Part shown: positions 46,084 through 54,425 of the stretch, in pieces
How positions within the stretch are numbered: position 1 is the stretch's first letter
How the letters are laid out: every line of letters starts with the position of its first letter
Source: Actinokineospora inagensis DSM 44258
GTDB lineage: Bacteria > Actinomycetota > Actinomycetes > Mycobacteriales > Pseudonocardiaceae
Reading direction: 5' to 3'
DNA: 64,000 nt
Assembly (NCBI RefSeq): GCF_000482865.1
Contig: NZ_KI519518.1
Coordinates: 80,404-144,403 of the forward strand
The notes under the pieces: generated by a model
Database searches by the model: none
What the model saw: only the letters and a program-made list of their open reading frames with translations
Told to the model about the DNA's origin: nothing
Made by a program: the position numbers and the translations under genes

Positions 46084-47178
46084 TCAGTTGAGGGCGCAGT
46101 TGATCAGGACGGGTTCGGGGTGCAGGTCGACGCCGAAGGAGGCGCGGACGCCGTCGCGGACGGTTTGGGCGAGGGCGAGGATGTCGGCGGTGGTGGCGGT
46201 GCCGCGGTTGGTGAGGGCCAGGGTGTGCTTGCCGGACAATGCGGCTCGACCGTGCTGGTAGCCCTTGCCGAACCCGGCGCGTTCGATGAGCCAGGCGGCG
46301 GAGAGCTTGGCCGTGCCGGGCCCCGCCGGGTAGCTGGGCACGGTGACATCAGCCCCCACCACGGCGGCGATCCGGCCGATCACGTCGTCGAGGGCGGTGA
46401 CCGGGATGATCGGGTTGGTGAAGAACGACCCGGCGCTCCACGTGTCGTGGTCGGCGGGGTCGAGCACCATTCCCTTGCCACGCCGCAGTTCCAGCACCGC
46501 CGCCCGCGCGTCGGCGACCGGCACGCGTTCTTCCTGCCGCACCCCGAGCGCGCGCGCCAGTTCCGTGTACCGGATGGGCGCGGACAGCCCGTCGTCGGTG
46601 AGCGCGAAGCGCGCCCGGAGGACAACGGCCCGATCGGTGCCTTTCAGGACGCTGGTGCGGTAGTCGAGCCCGAGTTCGTCGGCACGCAACGTCCGGATCT
46701 CGCCAGTCCCCCGGTCGAGCAGGTCGACGGAGACGAGCACCTGCGACACCTCGACCCCGTAGGCACCCACGTTCTGCACGGGCGTGGCGCCGACCAGACC
46801 GGGGATGCCGGACAGGCATTCCAGCCCCCCCAACCCGGCTTCGACGGTGCCCGCGACAACGGTGTCCCAGTCCTCGCCCGCCTCGACGGTGAGCTGCACC
46901 CGCCCCGGCTCAGTGCAGTCGATCTTGCTCCCGCGGTTGGCGACGAGGACCACGGTCCCGTCGAACCCGAGGTCGCCGATGACCAGGTTGGACCCGCCGC
47001 CGAGGACCAGCAGCGGCCCCGCGCTCCGGTCGACCGCTTTGACGGCGTCGACGACCTCCCCGGCGGTGGTGGCGGTCACGAATCTGGCCGCGGGCCCACC
47101 CAGCCGCAGGGTGGTGTAGCCGGAGAGCGGTACACCGGAGCGGACGTCGGCACCGAGGGGGAGGCTGGTCACGGGCAC
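46084..47178 (-). CDS. murB: UDP-N-acetylenolpyruvoylglucosamine reductase (MurB)
   Basis: FAD enzyme reducing UDP-GlcNAc-enolpyruvate to UDP-MurNAc. A GTG at 47178 gives 364 residues and has GGGAGG 9 nt upstream; an ATG at 47199 and a GTG at 47172 are alternatives. Motifs: PLSGYTTLRLGGPAARFVTA, LVLGGGSNLVIGD, GIPGLVGATPVQNVGAYGVE, SWSAGSFFTNP-type segment and HTLALTNRGTATTADILAL. Its start overlaps the promoter area of the divergent DUF2505 gene. Confidence 0.95.
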   Translation of the reverse strand: MPVTSLPLGADVRSGVPLSGYTTLRLGGPAARFVTATTAGEVVDAVKAVDRSAGPLLVLGGGSNLVIGDLGFDGTVVLVANRGSKIDCTEPGRVQLTVEAGEDWDTVVAGTVEAGLGGLECLSGIPGLVGATPVQNVGAYGVEVSQVLVSVDLLDRGTGEIRTLRADELGLDYRTSVLKGTDRAVVLRARFALTDDGLSAPIRYTELARALGVRQEERVPVADARAAVLELRRGKGMVLDPADHDTWSAGSFFTNPIIPVTALDDVIGRIAAVVGADVTVPSYPAGPGTAKLSAAWLIERAGFGKGYQHGRAALSGKHTLALTNRGTATTADILALAQTVRDGVRASFGVDLHPEPVLINCALN

Positions 47179-47197
47179 CAACGGTAACCTCCCGCTC

Positions 47198-47692
47198 ATG
47201 ACCAGCCGTATCGAGCACCGCGCGGAGTTCTCCGCCCCCGCCGCGACCGTGCACGCCCGCCTGGTCGACCGCGCCTTCCTCGAGTCCCGCCTGCACGCCG
47301 TCGGCGGCAAGGAGGCGACCCTGGTGGACCACCAGGTCACCCCGGACGGCACCGTGCGCTACCGCCTGCGCCAGACCATCTCCGCCACCGATCTCCCCTC
47401 CGCCGTCCGCAGCCTGATCAAGGGCGACCTGGTCGTCGACCGCACCGAGTCCTGGCAGCCGGACGGCCCGGCTTTCGCAGGCACCACCCGCGCCACCGTC
47501 TCCGGTATCCCCGGCGAGGTCACCGGCCGCTACGCCCTGACCGACAGCCCGTCCGGCAGCCACCTGCGCACGACCGCCGAGGTGAAGGTCCGCATCCCGC
47601 TCATCGGCGGCAAGATCGAGTCCGTGATCGCCGAGCGCGTCCACGCCCTCCTCACCACCGAGGCCACCTTCGCCGAGTCCCAGCCACGGTGA
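47198..47692 (+). CDS. DUF2505 protein
   Basis: 164 residues, soluble, beginning MTSRIEHRAEFSAPAATVHA with VDRAFLESRLHAVGG and VLTTEATFAE-like C-terminus (HALLTTEATFAESQPR). It matches the actinobacterial DUF2505 family next to murB, probably a SRPBCC-like ligand-binding fold. Starts 19 bp from the murB start on the other strand and overlaps the next gene by 1-4 bp. Function unknown. Confidence 0.82.
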   Translation: MTSRIEHRAEFSAPAATVHARLVDRAFLESRLHAVGGKEATLVDHQVTPDGTVRYRLRQTISATDLPSAVRSLIKGDLVVDRTESWQPDGPAFAGTTRATVSGIPGEVTGRYALTDSPSGSHLRTTAEVKVRIPLIGGKIESVIAERVHALLTTEATFAESQPR

Positions 47693-48510
47693 TGGCCAAG
47701 GTCCCGCGACTGGCGGCCGGTCGAGCTCGGGCATTGGGAGTCCCCACGCGGGGAACCACCAACCCGAACCGCCTGCGTCGAGTGGACCGCTGGCTGGTCG
47801 GCACCCCATCTGTTCAGTCTGTTTTGGACAGTCCTACCCCCTTGGTCGTCGATCTCGGTTATGGGGCCACCCCGGTGACGACCGTCGAGTTGGCCGCCAG
47901 ACTGCGCACCGTCCGCCCCGATGTGCACGTCCTCGGTGTGGAGATCGACCCGGAGCGGGTGGCCGCCGCCAAGCCGTTCGAGGACCCGCCGTTGCTGGAG
48001 TTCCGCCGCGGCGGTTTCGAGTTGGCCGGTGCCCGCCCTGTTCTCTTGCGCGCGTTCAACGTGCTCCGCCAGTACACCGAGCCCGAGGCGTGGCAGTCCT
48101 GGTCGACGATGATCTCCCGACTCGCCCCCGGTGGCCTCCTGGTCGAGGGCACCTGCGACGAGATCGGCCGCCGCTGCACCTGGGTATTGCTGGACGCCGA
48201 CGGCCCACGCACCTTCACCCTGGCCAGTCTCCCCGCAACCATCGAACGCCCCTCCGACCTCGCCGAACGCCTGCCGAAGACCCTCATCCACCGGAACATC
48301 CCCGGCGAACCCGTGTACGACCTGCTACGCGCCCTGGACGCCCGCTGGGCGACCGCCGCCCCATTCGTCCCGTTCGGCCCACGCGCCCGCTGGGTCGAGA
48401 CCGTGCGGCTACTGGCCGCCGACGGATGGCCGGTGCTGGACACCCGCCGTCGCTGGCGACTCGGCGAGATCACCCTCCCTTGGTCGTCAGTGGCGCCCGC
48501 AGGCACTTGA
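47689..48510 (+). CDS. SAM-dependent methyltransferase-like protein
   Basis: 273 residues. SAM-binding motif LVVDLGYGATPVTTVELAAR (about 44-63), then VHVLGVEIDPERVAAA (acidic end of beta 2) and a later LAPGGLLVEGTCDEIG. The start is either GTG 47689 or ATG 47692, both overlapping the DUF2505 stop. Small Rossmann methyltransferase; substrate unknown. It ends 53 bp before the 14-bp repeat array. Confidence 0.78.
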   Translation: MMAKVPRLAAGRARALGVPTRGTTNPNRLRRVDRWLVGTPSVQSVLDSPTPLVVDLGYGATPVTTVELAARLRTVRPDVHVLGVEIDPERVAAAKPFEDPPLLEFRRGGFELAGARPVLLRAFNVLRQYTEPEAWQSWSTMISRLAPGGLLVEGTCDEIGRRCTWVLLDADGPRTFTLASLPATIERPSDLAERLPKTLIHRNIPGEPVYDLLRALDARWATAAPFVPFGPRARWVETVRLLAADGWPVLDTRRRWRLGEITLPWSSVAPAGT

Positions 48511-48563
48511 CCTCAAGCCCCCAACCGCCCCCATCCCCGAACCTCCGTCGGACCCCACCCCTG

Positions 48564-49214
48564 GACCGTGCCACCAGACCCGCACCACCTGCCCCCCTGC
48601 CGCCACACCCGCACCGCTGAACCCACACTGCTGAACCCATGCCGCCAGACCCACATCACGGAACCCGTTCCGCCGACCCATGGCGCCAGCCCCGTACCAC
48701 CGGACCCACACCGCAGAACCCGTGCCACCCGACCTATGCCGCCACACCCGCACCACTTGAACCCGCGCCGCCAGACCCACACCGGGGAACCCGCGCCGCC
48801 AGCCCCATGCCACCAGACCCGCACCGCCAGACCCACACCAGGGAACCCGCGCCGCCGACCCGTGCCACCTGCCCCATGCACCTGGCCCATGCCGTCACAC
48901 CCGCACCACTGAACTCGTGCCGCCAGACCCACACTGCGGAGTGCCGCCAGCCTCATGGCGCTAGGCCCACACCGCAGAACCCCTGCCGCTGGACCCACAC
49001 CGCGGAACCCGCGCCGCCGACCCCATGCCGCCAGATCCATGCCGCCGGACCCGCGCCGCAGAACCCGTCCGCCGACCCCGTGCCGCCGGACCTGTGCCGC
49101 CAGACTCATGCCGCCGGACCACATGGCGGAACCCGTCCCGCTGGCCCATGCCGCAGATCCCGCGCCGCCAGCCCCATGCCGCGGGACCCGCGCCTCGGCA
49201 CCCGCACCGCCTAC
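48564..49214. repeat. Degenerate 14-bp tandem repeat array (about 46 copies)
   Basis: Almost continuous copies of a 14-bp unit, plus-strand consensus near CCC-R-Y-R-CCGCCAGA, with occasional 13- or 15-bp units. Because 14 is not a multiple of three, the reading frame shifts at each copy, so the long open frames in the array (minus 48513-49124, plus 48639-49313) are by-products and no gene is called. It separates the methyltransferase gene from purU and contains no CRISPR-like constant spacers. Confidence 0.88.
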
Positions 49215-49288
49215 CCAAGCAGCCGAGCACCGCTGGTCAGGGGGTGTGCGAACGCTGCCAAGTGGACATGGGCTGCGAGGATTGGCCG

Positions 49289-50161
49289 GTGCCGAATGAG
49301 CGTCGTTATGTGATCAGGTTGGGGTGTCCGGACCGCACGGGCATCGTCGCGCGGATCTCCGGGTTCCTGGCGGATGCCGGGGGGTGGATCGTGGAGGCGG
49401 CCTACCACACGGACCCGGAGACGAACTGGTTCTTCACCAGGCAGGTGGTGCGGGCGGACTCGCTGCCGTTCGAGGTGGACGAGCTGCGGGAGCGGTTCGG
49501 CCGGGTGGCGCGGGAGCTGAGCCCGGCGGCGGACTGGAGCGTGACCGACATGGGGGTGCGCCGCCGGGTGGTGATCCTCGTGTCGAAGGAGGGACACTGC
49601 CTGTACGACCTGCTGGGCCGGGTGCACAGCGGCGAGTTGGACGTGGACGTGCGGGCGGTGGTGGGCAACCACGCCGACCTGGCCTCGATCACCCGGGCGC
49701 ACGGCATCCCGTTCCACCACGTGGCGTTCCCGGCCGCCGATCCGGAGGGGAAGGCGGCGGCGTTCGCCCAGTTGCGGCAACTGGTGGACGCGAGCACCCC
49801 GGACGCGATCGTGTTGGCCCGGTTCATGCAGGTGCTGCCCGCCGAGCTCTGCGCGGACTGGACGGGGCGGGCGATCAACATCCACCACAGCTTCCTGCCG
49901 TCGTTCGTGGGGGCTCGCCCGTACCACCAGGCGCACAAGCGCGGGGTGAAGCTGATCGGGGCGACCTCGCACTACGTGACGGCGGAGCTGGACCAGGGTC
50001 CGATCATCGAGCAGGACGTGATCCGGGTCGGGCACGCGGACTCGGTGGCGGACATGGTGCGCAAGGGCCGGGACATCGAGAAGGTGGTGCTGGCGCGGGG
50101 GTTGCGGGCGCACTTGGAGGGCCGGATCTTGGTGCACGGCAACAAGACTGTTGTTCTGTGA
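49289..50161 (+). CDS. purU: Formyltetrahydrofolate deformylase (PurU)
   Basis: Hydrolyses 10-formyl-THF to formate and THF, balancing the one-carbon pool. 290 residues from GTG 49289 (GAGG 8 nt upstream; ATG 49268 possible). N-terminal ACT domain IRLGCPDRTGIVARISGFLA; C-terminal formyl-transferase-like domain with the catalytic region NIHHSFLPSFVGARPYHQAH and GVKLIGATSHYVTAELDQGP, containing the His and Asp. It lies just downstream of the repeat array. Confidence 0.95.
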   Translation: MPNERRYVIRLGCPDRTGIVARISGFLADAGGWIVEAAYHTDPETNWFFTRQVVRADSLPFEVDELRERFGRVARELSPAADWSVTDMGVRRRVVILVSKEGHCLYDLLGRVHSGELDVDVRAVVGNHADLASITRAHGIPFHHVAFPAADPEGKAAAFAQLRQLVDASTPDAIVLARFMQVLPAELCADWTGRAINIHHSFLPSFVGARPYHQAHKRGVKLIGATSHYVTAELDQGPIIEQDVIRVGHADSVADMVRKGRDIEKVVLARGLRAHLEGRILVHGNKTVVL

Positions 50162-50353
50162 GCGGCAAGTGTGTTGGTACACAACGGGTTCCTTCGGGGA
50201 CCGAATTGGCTTGACGACTCCAGATTAGGCCGGGTGGCGGTCGGCGTCATTCACTCGATGGCATGGGGATAGCCGTTTGACGAACATCCGGATCGGCGCT
50301 ATGAGCGACTAATTCGGTTGCCGCACAACGCAAACGCGCGGGACCATCTCCTT

Positions 50354-50630
50354 GTGACAACTGGGGATATTCGCAACCTGACCCTGAGACCGCTGTCCAC
50401 TACCGACCTGTCCGCTTGCCTCACCCTGGCCGCTGATCGCGAGTGGCCGCACGAGGACACCAAGTGGGCGTACCTGCTCGATGTCGAGCAGGTCTGTGGG
50501 ATCGTCAACCTAGCCCGGTAACCCGGTGGCCACCAGCATGGTGCTGGTGGCCACCGGGTACGCGCGGCGCGGGCCGGGTGCCCGCGTCGTGCGGCACGCC
50601 GCGGCCCAGACAGTGTTCGGTGTGGACTGA
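50354..50630 (+). pseudogene. Decayed GNAT acetyltransferase gene
   Basis: Two pieces in different frames. The first (from GTG 50354) encodes NLTLRPLSTTDLSACLTLAA then DREWPHEDTKWAYLLDVEQV and stops at 50521; the second (ATG 50538 to 50630) encodes MVLVATGYARRG and RVVRHAAAQTVFG, the acetyl-CoA-binding core of the same family. About 25 residues between them and the whole C-terminus are missing. A perfect inverted repeat lies across the junction. Confidence 0.72.
50521..50559. repeat. Perfect 18-bp inverted repeat with 3-nt loop
   Basis: Arms ACCCGGTGGCCACCAGCA (50521-50538) and TGCTGGTGGCCACCGGGT (50542-50559), loop TGG. The right arm lies in the remnant GNAT coding sequence; the left arm is its exact reverse complement and follows the premature stop. 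It could act as a terminator after purU, but probably arose by template switching during decay. Confidence 0.85.
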
Positions 50631-50679
50631 TTCAACGTCCTGTCCGGACTCTTTACGCGCCGTTCATCCAAGCGGCGGG

Positions 50680-51123
50680 TTAGACCTTGACCTCGCCCGC
50701 GAGATTGGCCAAGAGCTCGTCGTGGATGCGCTTGAGCCCCGCGGGGGCGAAGAGGCGCTCGAAGAACCCCCCGATGCCGTTCGCACCTTCCCAGGTGGTG
50801 GCAATGCGAACGGTGGAGGTGGTGCCGTTCCCGTCAACCGTCCAGGTGGTGACCAACGTGGAGTTGCGGTCCGCTTCGACCAGCGTGCCCGGCTTGGGCT
50901 CGGTGACGTCGAACAGGCAGTCCCGGACGCGCTTGCTGGTGGCCTGCAGCCGCCAGTGCACCACGGTCCCGCCACCGGTGCCGCCTTCACGGACTTCGTA
51001 GTCGCTGTAGTGCCCGGTGAGGATCCGGGCACGCGCCCCGCGGTAGTCGGCGACGGCTGCGCGGACGCGGTCGACGGGGGCGGCGATCGTGCGCTCGGCG
51101 AGCGCCTGCACCTGGTTCATCAT
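50680..51123 (-). CDS. SRPBCC family (polyketide cyclase/START-like) protein
   Basis: 147 residues: N-terminal helix ALAERTIAAPVDRVRAAVAD, beta strands VREGGTGGGTVVHWRLQATS and STLVTTWTVDGNGTTSTVRI, and a long C-terminal helix FAPAGLKRIHDELLANL. The fold binds a hydrophobic ligand in a cavity. Specific function unknown. Divergent from the LOG-family gene. Confidence 0.85.
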   Translation of the reverse strand: MMNQVQALAERTIAAPVDRVRAAVADYRGARARILTGHYSDYEVREGGTGGGTVVHWRLQATSKRVRDCLFDVTEPKPGTLVEADRNSTLVTTWTVDGNGTTSTVRIATTWEGANGIGGFFERLFAPAGLKRIHDELLANLAGEVKV

Positions 51124-51164
51124 TCTCCGTACGTAGGCAACCGGGCCTTCCGTAGGCTACCGGG

Positions 51165-52286
51165 GTGCGGATCGAGATCACCGATTTGCCAGGCCTGCGC
51201 GAGCATCGTGCGAACGGCTTGGACCTGCGTCGTGCTGTCCTGATCGGGTTGGACCTGATGGACTCGGACGTTGACGCGCTGTTGCGGACGTCGCTGGACG
51301 GCGCCTTGTTCCTGGGCTGCGCGGTCCGCCCGAAGACCCAGCGGCGCGCGAACGCCGCGGGCGCCCTGTTGTTCCCCGCGGTCCCGGGCGTGCCGTACGA
51401 GGTGTACCGGTCGCGCCTCTATACGCCCGCGGAGTTGTTCGCTGGATTTGATCCGGCGCACCCGGAGTCGTACGCGGATACGCCCGACGCGCGGATCTAT
51501 CGGCACACCCAAGAGTTGCAGTACCCGCCGGACCCCTTGCACGCGTTGGCAGCACGTCTGCACGACCACGGCATCAGCGAAGCGCTCAACGAGGCTCTTA
51601 CCGACATGCCGGTGGCCGTCATGGGCGGCCACGCTCTTACCCGCGACTCCGAGGGCTACCGAGACGCGGTAGAGCTAGGTGTTCGCTTGGGAAAAGCTGG
51701 TTTCACGGTTCTTACCGGCGGCGGCCCCGGTGCGATGGAGGCCATCCCGCTCGGCGCGCGCCTCGCCGATAAGTCTGGTGTGGACGATGCACTTGCCGCA
51801 CTGTCGACCGCGCCCAAGTTCGGCAGTGGTCGAGCCGTTGACCCCGCCGAGATCGGGCGCTGGTTGGCCGCTGGTTTGTCGGTAGACCTACCGGTGAACG
51901 AAAACCCTAAAACCATCGGAATCCCGACCTGGTTTTACGGGCATGAACCACCTAATCCGTTCTGCGAGTTGCACGCCAAGTACTTCGAGAACTCGGTGCG
52001 CGAAGAGGGCCTGCTCACGGTGGCCACGGGCGGCATCATCTATACGCCCGGTAGCGCGGGCACGGTCCAAGAGGTGTTCCAGGATTACACACAGAACCAC
52101 TACGGCTCCGTTGGCCCTGCCGCACCCATGATTTTCTTGGGTAAGAGGTTCTGGACCGAAGATGTCCCCGCCGCACCTCTAGTGAGCAATCTGGCCAAGG
52201 GTCGCCCGGCCGAGAAGTGGATCCTGGTCACCGACGACGCCGACGAAGCCGTGGCGTTCCTGCAGTCGTACACGGTGGCGCGGTAG
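51165..52286 (+). CDS. LOG family Rossmann-fold protein with N-terminal extension
   Basis: 373 residues from GTG 51165, twice the usual LOG length. The C-terminal half has VAVMGGHALTRDSEGYRDAV, LTGGGPGAMEAIPLGARLAD (nucleotide-binding, GGGPGAMEA) and IIYTPGSAGTVQEVFQDY (PGGxGTxxE-like with S for G). The first about 150 residues form an unassigned domain. LOG proteins release cytokinin base from riboside phosphate or bind nucleotides; activity here is open. Confidence 0.85.
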   Translation: MRIEITDLPGLREHRANGLDLRRAVLIGLDLMDSDVDALLRTSLDGALFLGCAVRPKTQRRANAAGALLFPAVPGVPYEVYRSRLYTPAELFAGFDPAHPESYADTPDARIYRHTQELQYPPDPLHALAARLHDHGISEALNEALTDMPVAVMGGHALTRDSEGYRDAVELGVRLGKAGFTVLTGGGPGAMEAIPLGARLADKSGVDDALAALSTAPKFGSGRAVDPAEIGRWLAAGLSVDLPVNENPKTIGIPTWFYGHEPPNPFCELHAKYFENSVREEGLLTVATGGIIYTPGSAGTVQEVFQDYTQNHYGSVGPAAPMIFLGKRFWTEDVPAAPLVSNLAKGRPAEKWILVTDDADEAVAFLQSYTVAR

Positions 52287-52299
52287 CCCAGCCGCGACC

Positions 52300-52335
52300 G
52301 ACCTGTCGCTCAACGCGGACGTAAGAGCGCAGGTC
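52300..52335. terminator. Hairpin between convergent LOG and response regulator genes
   Basis: Arms GACCTG-T-CGCTC (52300-52311) and GAGCGCAGGTC (52325-52335), 11 bp with one bulge and a 13-nt loop. Lies between the two stop codons. Confidence 0.55.
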
Positions 52336-52349
52336 AGTCGGACATGTGG

Positions 52350-53042
52350 TTAGTCGAGCAGTCCAGCGCGTTGGGCGAGGACGGCGGCGGTGACGCGGTT
52401 GGCGCAGCCGGTGGCGGCCAGGATCTCGGAGACGTAGCCGCGCACGGTGGAGTCGGACAGCCGCAGTTCCTCGGCGATCTCGCCGTTGCTGCGACCCATG
52501 CCGACCAGCCGGAGCACGTCGCGCAACCGTGCGGACAGCCGGGCGACCTCGGCGGCAGCGCCGATCCGGTCGAGGTGGTGGGTGGCCAGGTGGCCCATCA
52601 GGTCGTTGGTCAGCGTGGGGTCGAGCACGGCACCACCGTTGGCGGCGACCCGCACGGCGCGCACGAGTTCGGCGGGCTCGATGTGCTTGAGCAGAAACCC
52701 CTTCGCACCCAGGCGCAGCGCGGTGGCGACGGCCTGGTCGGCGTGGAACGTGGTGAGCACCACGACGGCGGGCACTCTCGGTTGTCTGCGCAGTTCGCGC
52801 AGGGTGTCCAGGCCGTCCATCCGCGGCATGCGCAGGTCGAGCAAGAGGACGTCCAGTTCGGTGGTGCGCACCAGTTCCAGTGCGTCGGCTCCGTCAGCAC
52901 CTTCGGCGACGACGGCGACGTCCGCCGCGGCACCCAGGATCTTGGTCACGAATGAGCGGGCCATCGGCTCGTCGTCGACGACCCCGACCCGGATGGTCGC
53001 TCGTTCGACAACAGTCCCGTCGACCTCGGTTTGCGTAGTCAC
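52350..53042 (-). CDS. Orphan NarL/LuxR-type response regulator
   Basis: 230 residues from GTG 53042 with an AGGAGAGGGG tract 7-8 nt upstream. Receiver domain RVGVVDDEPMARSFVTKILG, phosphoacceptor Asp in LDVLLLDLRMPRMDG, LTTF switch Thr and Lys in GAKGFLLKH; C-terminal LuxR helix-turn-helix MGRSNGEIAEELRLSDSTVR. No histidine kinase gene lies nearby. A 16-bp palindrome lies 77 bp upstream and may be its own operator. Confidence 0.9.
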   Translation of the reverse strand: MTTQTEVDGTVVERATIRVGVVDDEPMARSFVTKILGAAADVAVVAEGADGADALELVRTTELDVLLLDLRMPRMDGLDTLRELRRQPRVPAVVVLTTFHADQAVATALRLGAKGFLLKHIEPAELVRAVRVAANGGAVLDPTLTNDLMGHLATHHLDRIGAAAEVARLSARLRDVLRLVGMGRSNGEIAEELRLSDSTVRGYVSEILAATGCANRVTAAVLAQRAGLLD

Positions 53043-53118
53043 GTGATTGCCCCTCTCCTGCTCACGGGCCGTATGCAAGCACACCGAAAGCGTGGTGGAA
53101 CAGGGAATGTGGCCTCAT

Positions 53119-53134
53119 CCCGACGATCGTCGGG
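53119..53134. promoter_or_regulatory. Perfect 16-bp palindrome upstream of the response regulator gene
   Basis: CCCGACGATCGTCGGG with no loop, in the 112-bp gap between the YbaK gene and the LuxR-type regulator. It is a candidate operator for the regulator's own promoter, or a terminator after the YbaK gene. Confidence 0.45.
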
Positions 53135-53154
53135 GTTAACGCCGCTCGTTCGGT

Positions 53155-53694
53155 CTATCGCGCTAGCCCATCGACTACTTCAACGCCGGGTAGCCGGGCG
53201 ACCAAGTCACCCGTTACGAGCAGCTTGCTGCCGCGGATACCGCTGCCGATGACCAGCTCGGGCGCGGCGGCCACAGCGGCATCTATGAAGAGCGGCCAGT
53301 CGTGCGGCAATCCGATGGGGGTGATGCCGCCGTAGGCCATGCCGCTCTCCGCGACGGCCCGGTCCATCGGCGCGAAGGAGGCCTTACGCACGTCCAGACG
53401 CCTGCGGAGGACTCCGTTCACGTCCGCACGGGTGGTTGCCAACACCAGGCAGGCGGCCATGCGCTCCTCGCTGCCGCGCTTGCCGAGTACCACCACGCAG
53501 TTGGCCGAGGCGGCAAGCGGTGAGCCGTAGTGCTCGCAGAAGGCGGCCGTGTCGGCGAGGTCGGGGTCGATCTCGGCCACCCCGGCCTGGTCCGTGTCGA
53601 GACCGGCGAGTGCCTTGGCGACGGGTTCAGCGAGCAGTTCGGGGTGTTCGGCCACGGGGAGAACGGTGAGGCTTCCGGCGATTGTCCAGATCAC
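53155..53694 (-). CDS. YbaK/EbsC family aminoacyl-tRNA deacylase-like protein
   Basis: 179 residues with the ANCVVVLGKRGSEERMAACL and LDVRKASFAPMDRAVAESGM motifs and the GGITPIGLPHDWPLFID loop typical of YbaK/prolyl-tRNA-editing folds, with the Lys of the active site in DVRKAS. It may clear mis-charged tRNA. It overlaps the hydrolase gene upstream by 4 bp. Confidence 0.85.
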   Translation of the reverse strand: MIWTIAGSLTVLPVAEHPELLAEPVAKALAGLDTDQAGVAEIDPDLADTAAFCEHYGSPLAASANCVVVLGKRGSEERMAACLVLATTRADVNGVLRRRLDVRKASFAPMDRAVAESGMAYGGITPIGLPHDWPLFIDAAVAAAPELVIGSGIRGSKLLVTGDLVARLPGVEVVDGLAR

Positions 53695-54425
53695 CCGCGT
53701 GAGGTTACGCCGAGGAAGTCGGTGAGCAGCGCCCGCAGTTCGCGACGGTGGGTGACCATGGGCGCGGGTGAGTCGAACCTGACCAAGGTGGCCTTGGGGA
53801 ACGCGTTCGCCGCCTCTTCCGCTGTCTCCATCGGGTGAAGGAGGTCGCCAGTGGCGGCGACTACCAAGACTTCGGCGGTGACAGCGGTAAGAGCGCCGGA
53901 ATCCGGTACCGGGACCTGGTCGGCGACGGCGCTAAGAGCGGGACCAAGCCGCAGTAGGGCGTCGGTGCGTTCATCGACGTAGGTATCGAGACCGTTGGGT
54001 GCATCAGCGGCGACTAAAGCGCGAAGACGTGCCCTGTCACCACTTACCGCCGCGGTGGACATCTCCCGCACGTGTTGCGCGGATGCAGGGGGTCTCGGGT
54101 TCGTAAGAGCCGCAGGAAGCATCAGCACAAGCCGGTCCAGTGAGTCCGGCGAGGTGGAGACGAGGTTGCACAGCGCGGCAGCCCCGAGTGATACGCCTAT
54201 CGCCTGCCGAACTCCGGTAAGCGCACCGGCGACGTCAGCCGCGATCGTCGGGTACCGCCAGTAGTCCACGGGGGCGTCAGGCGCGTCAGCGTGCGAAGGC
54301 AACGTCAGCACCACGCGGGTACCTGGCAACCCAGACGCCGGAATGCGGGCCTCACCAGCCGTCGCACCCAAACCGGGGACCACTGCCGTACGCGGGTCAC
54401 CCGAGCCGTACGAGCGGGTGATCAC
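53691..54425 (-). CDS. Alpha/beta-fold hydrolase (lipase/esterase-like)
   Basis: About 244 residues from GTG 54425 (GTG 54428 possible). VVPGLGATAGEARIP (oxyanion), RQAIGVSLGAAALCNLVSTS (Ser nucleophile in GVSLG), AEVLVVAATGDLLHP (acid) and a C-terminal MVTHRRELRALL with His. Substrate unknown. Its start overlaps the DUF2516 gene stop by 3 bp. Confidence 0.8.
   Translation of the reverse strand: MITRSYGSGDPRTAVVPGLGATAGEARIPASGLPGTRVVLTLPSHADAPDAPVDYWRYPTIAADVAGALTGVRQAIGVSLGAAALCNLVSTSPDSLDRLVLMLPAALTNPRPPASAQHVREMSTAAVSGDRARLRALVAADAPNGLDTYVDERTDALLRLGPALSAVADQVPVPDSGALTAVTAEVLVVAATGDLLHPMETAEEAANAFPKATLVRFDSPAPMVTHRRELRALLTDFLGVTSRG

Noticed and set aside
48564-49214. CRISPR array
   Set aside because: Units are 14 bp, degenerate and contiguous, with no constant repeats separated by unique spacers and no cas genes nearby.
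48513-49313. Open frames of 203 (minus) and 224 (plus) residues in the 14-bp array
   Set aside because: The 14-bp period rotates the frame, so stop-free runs on both strands are expected. No start with a ribosome-binding site and no homologous domain.
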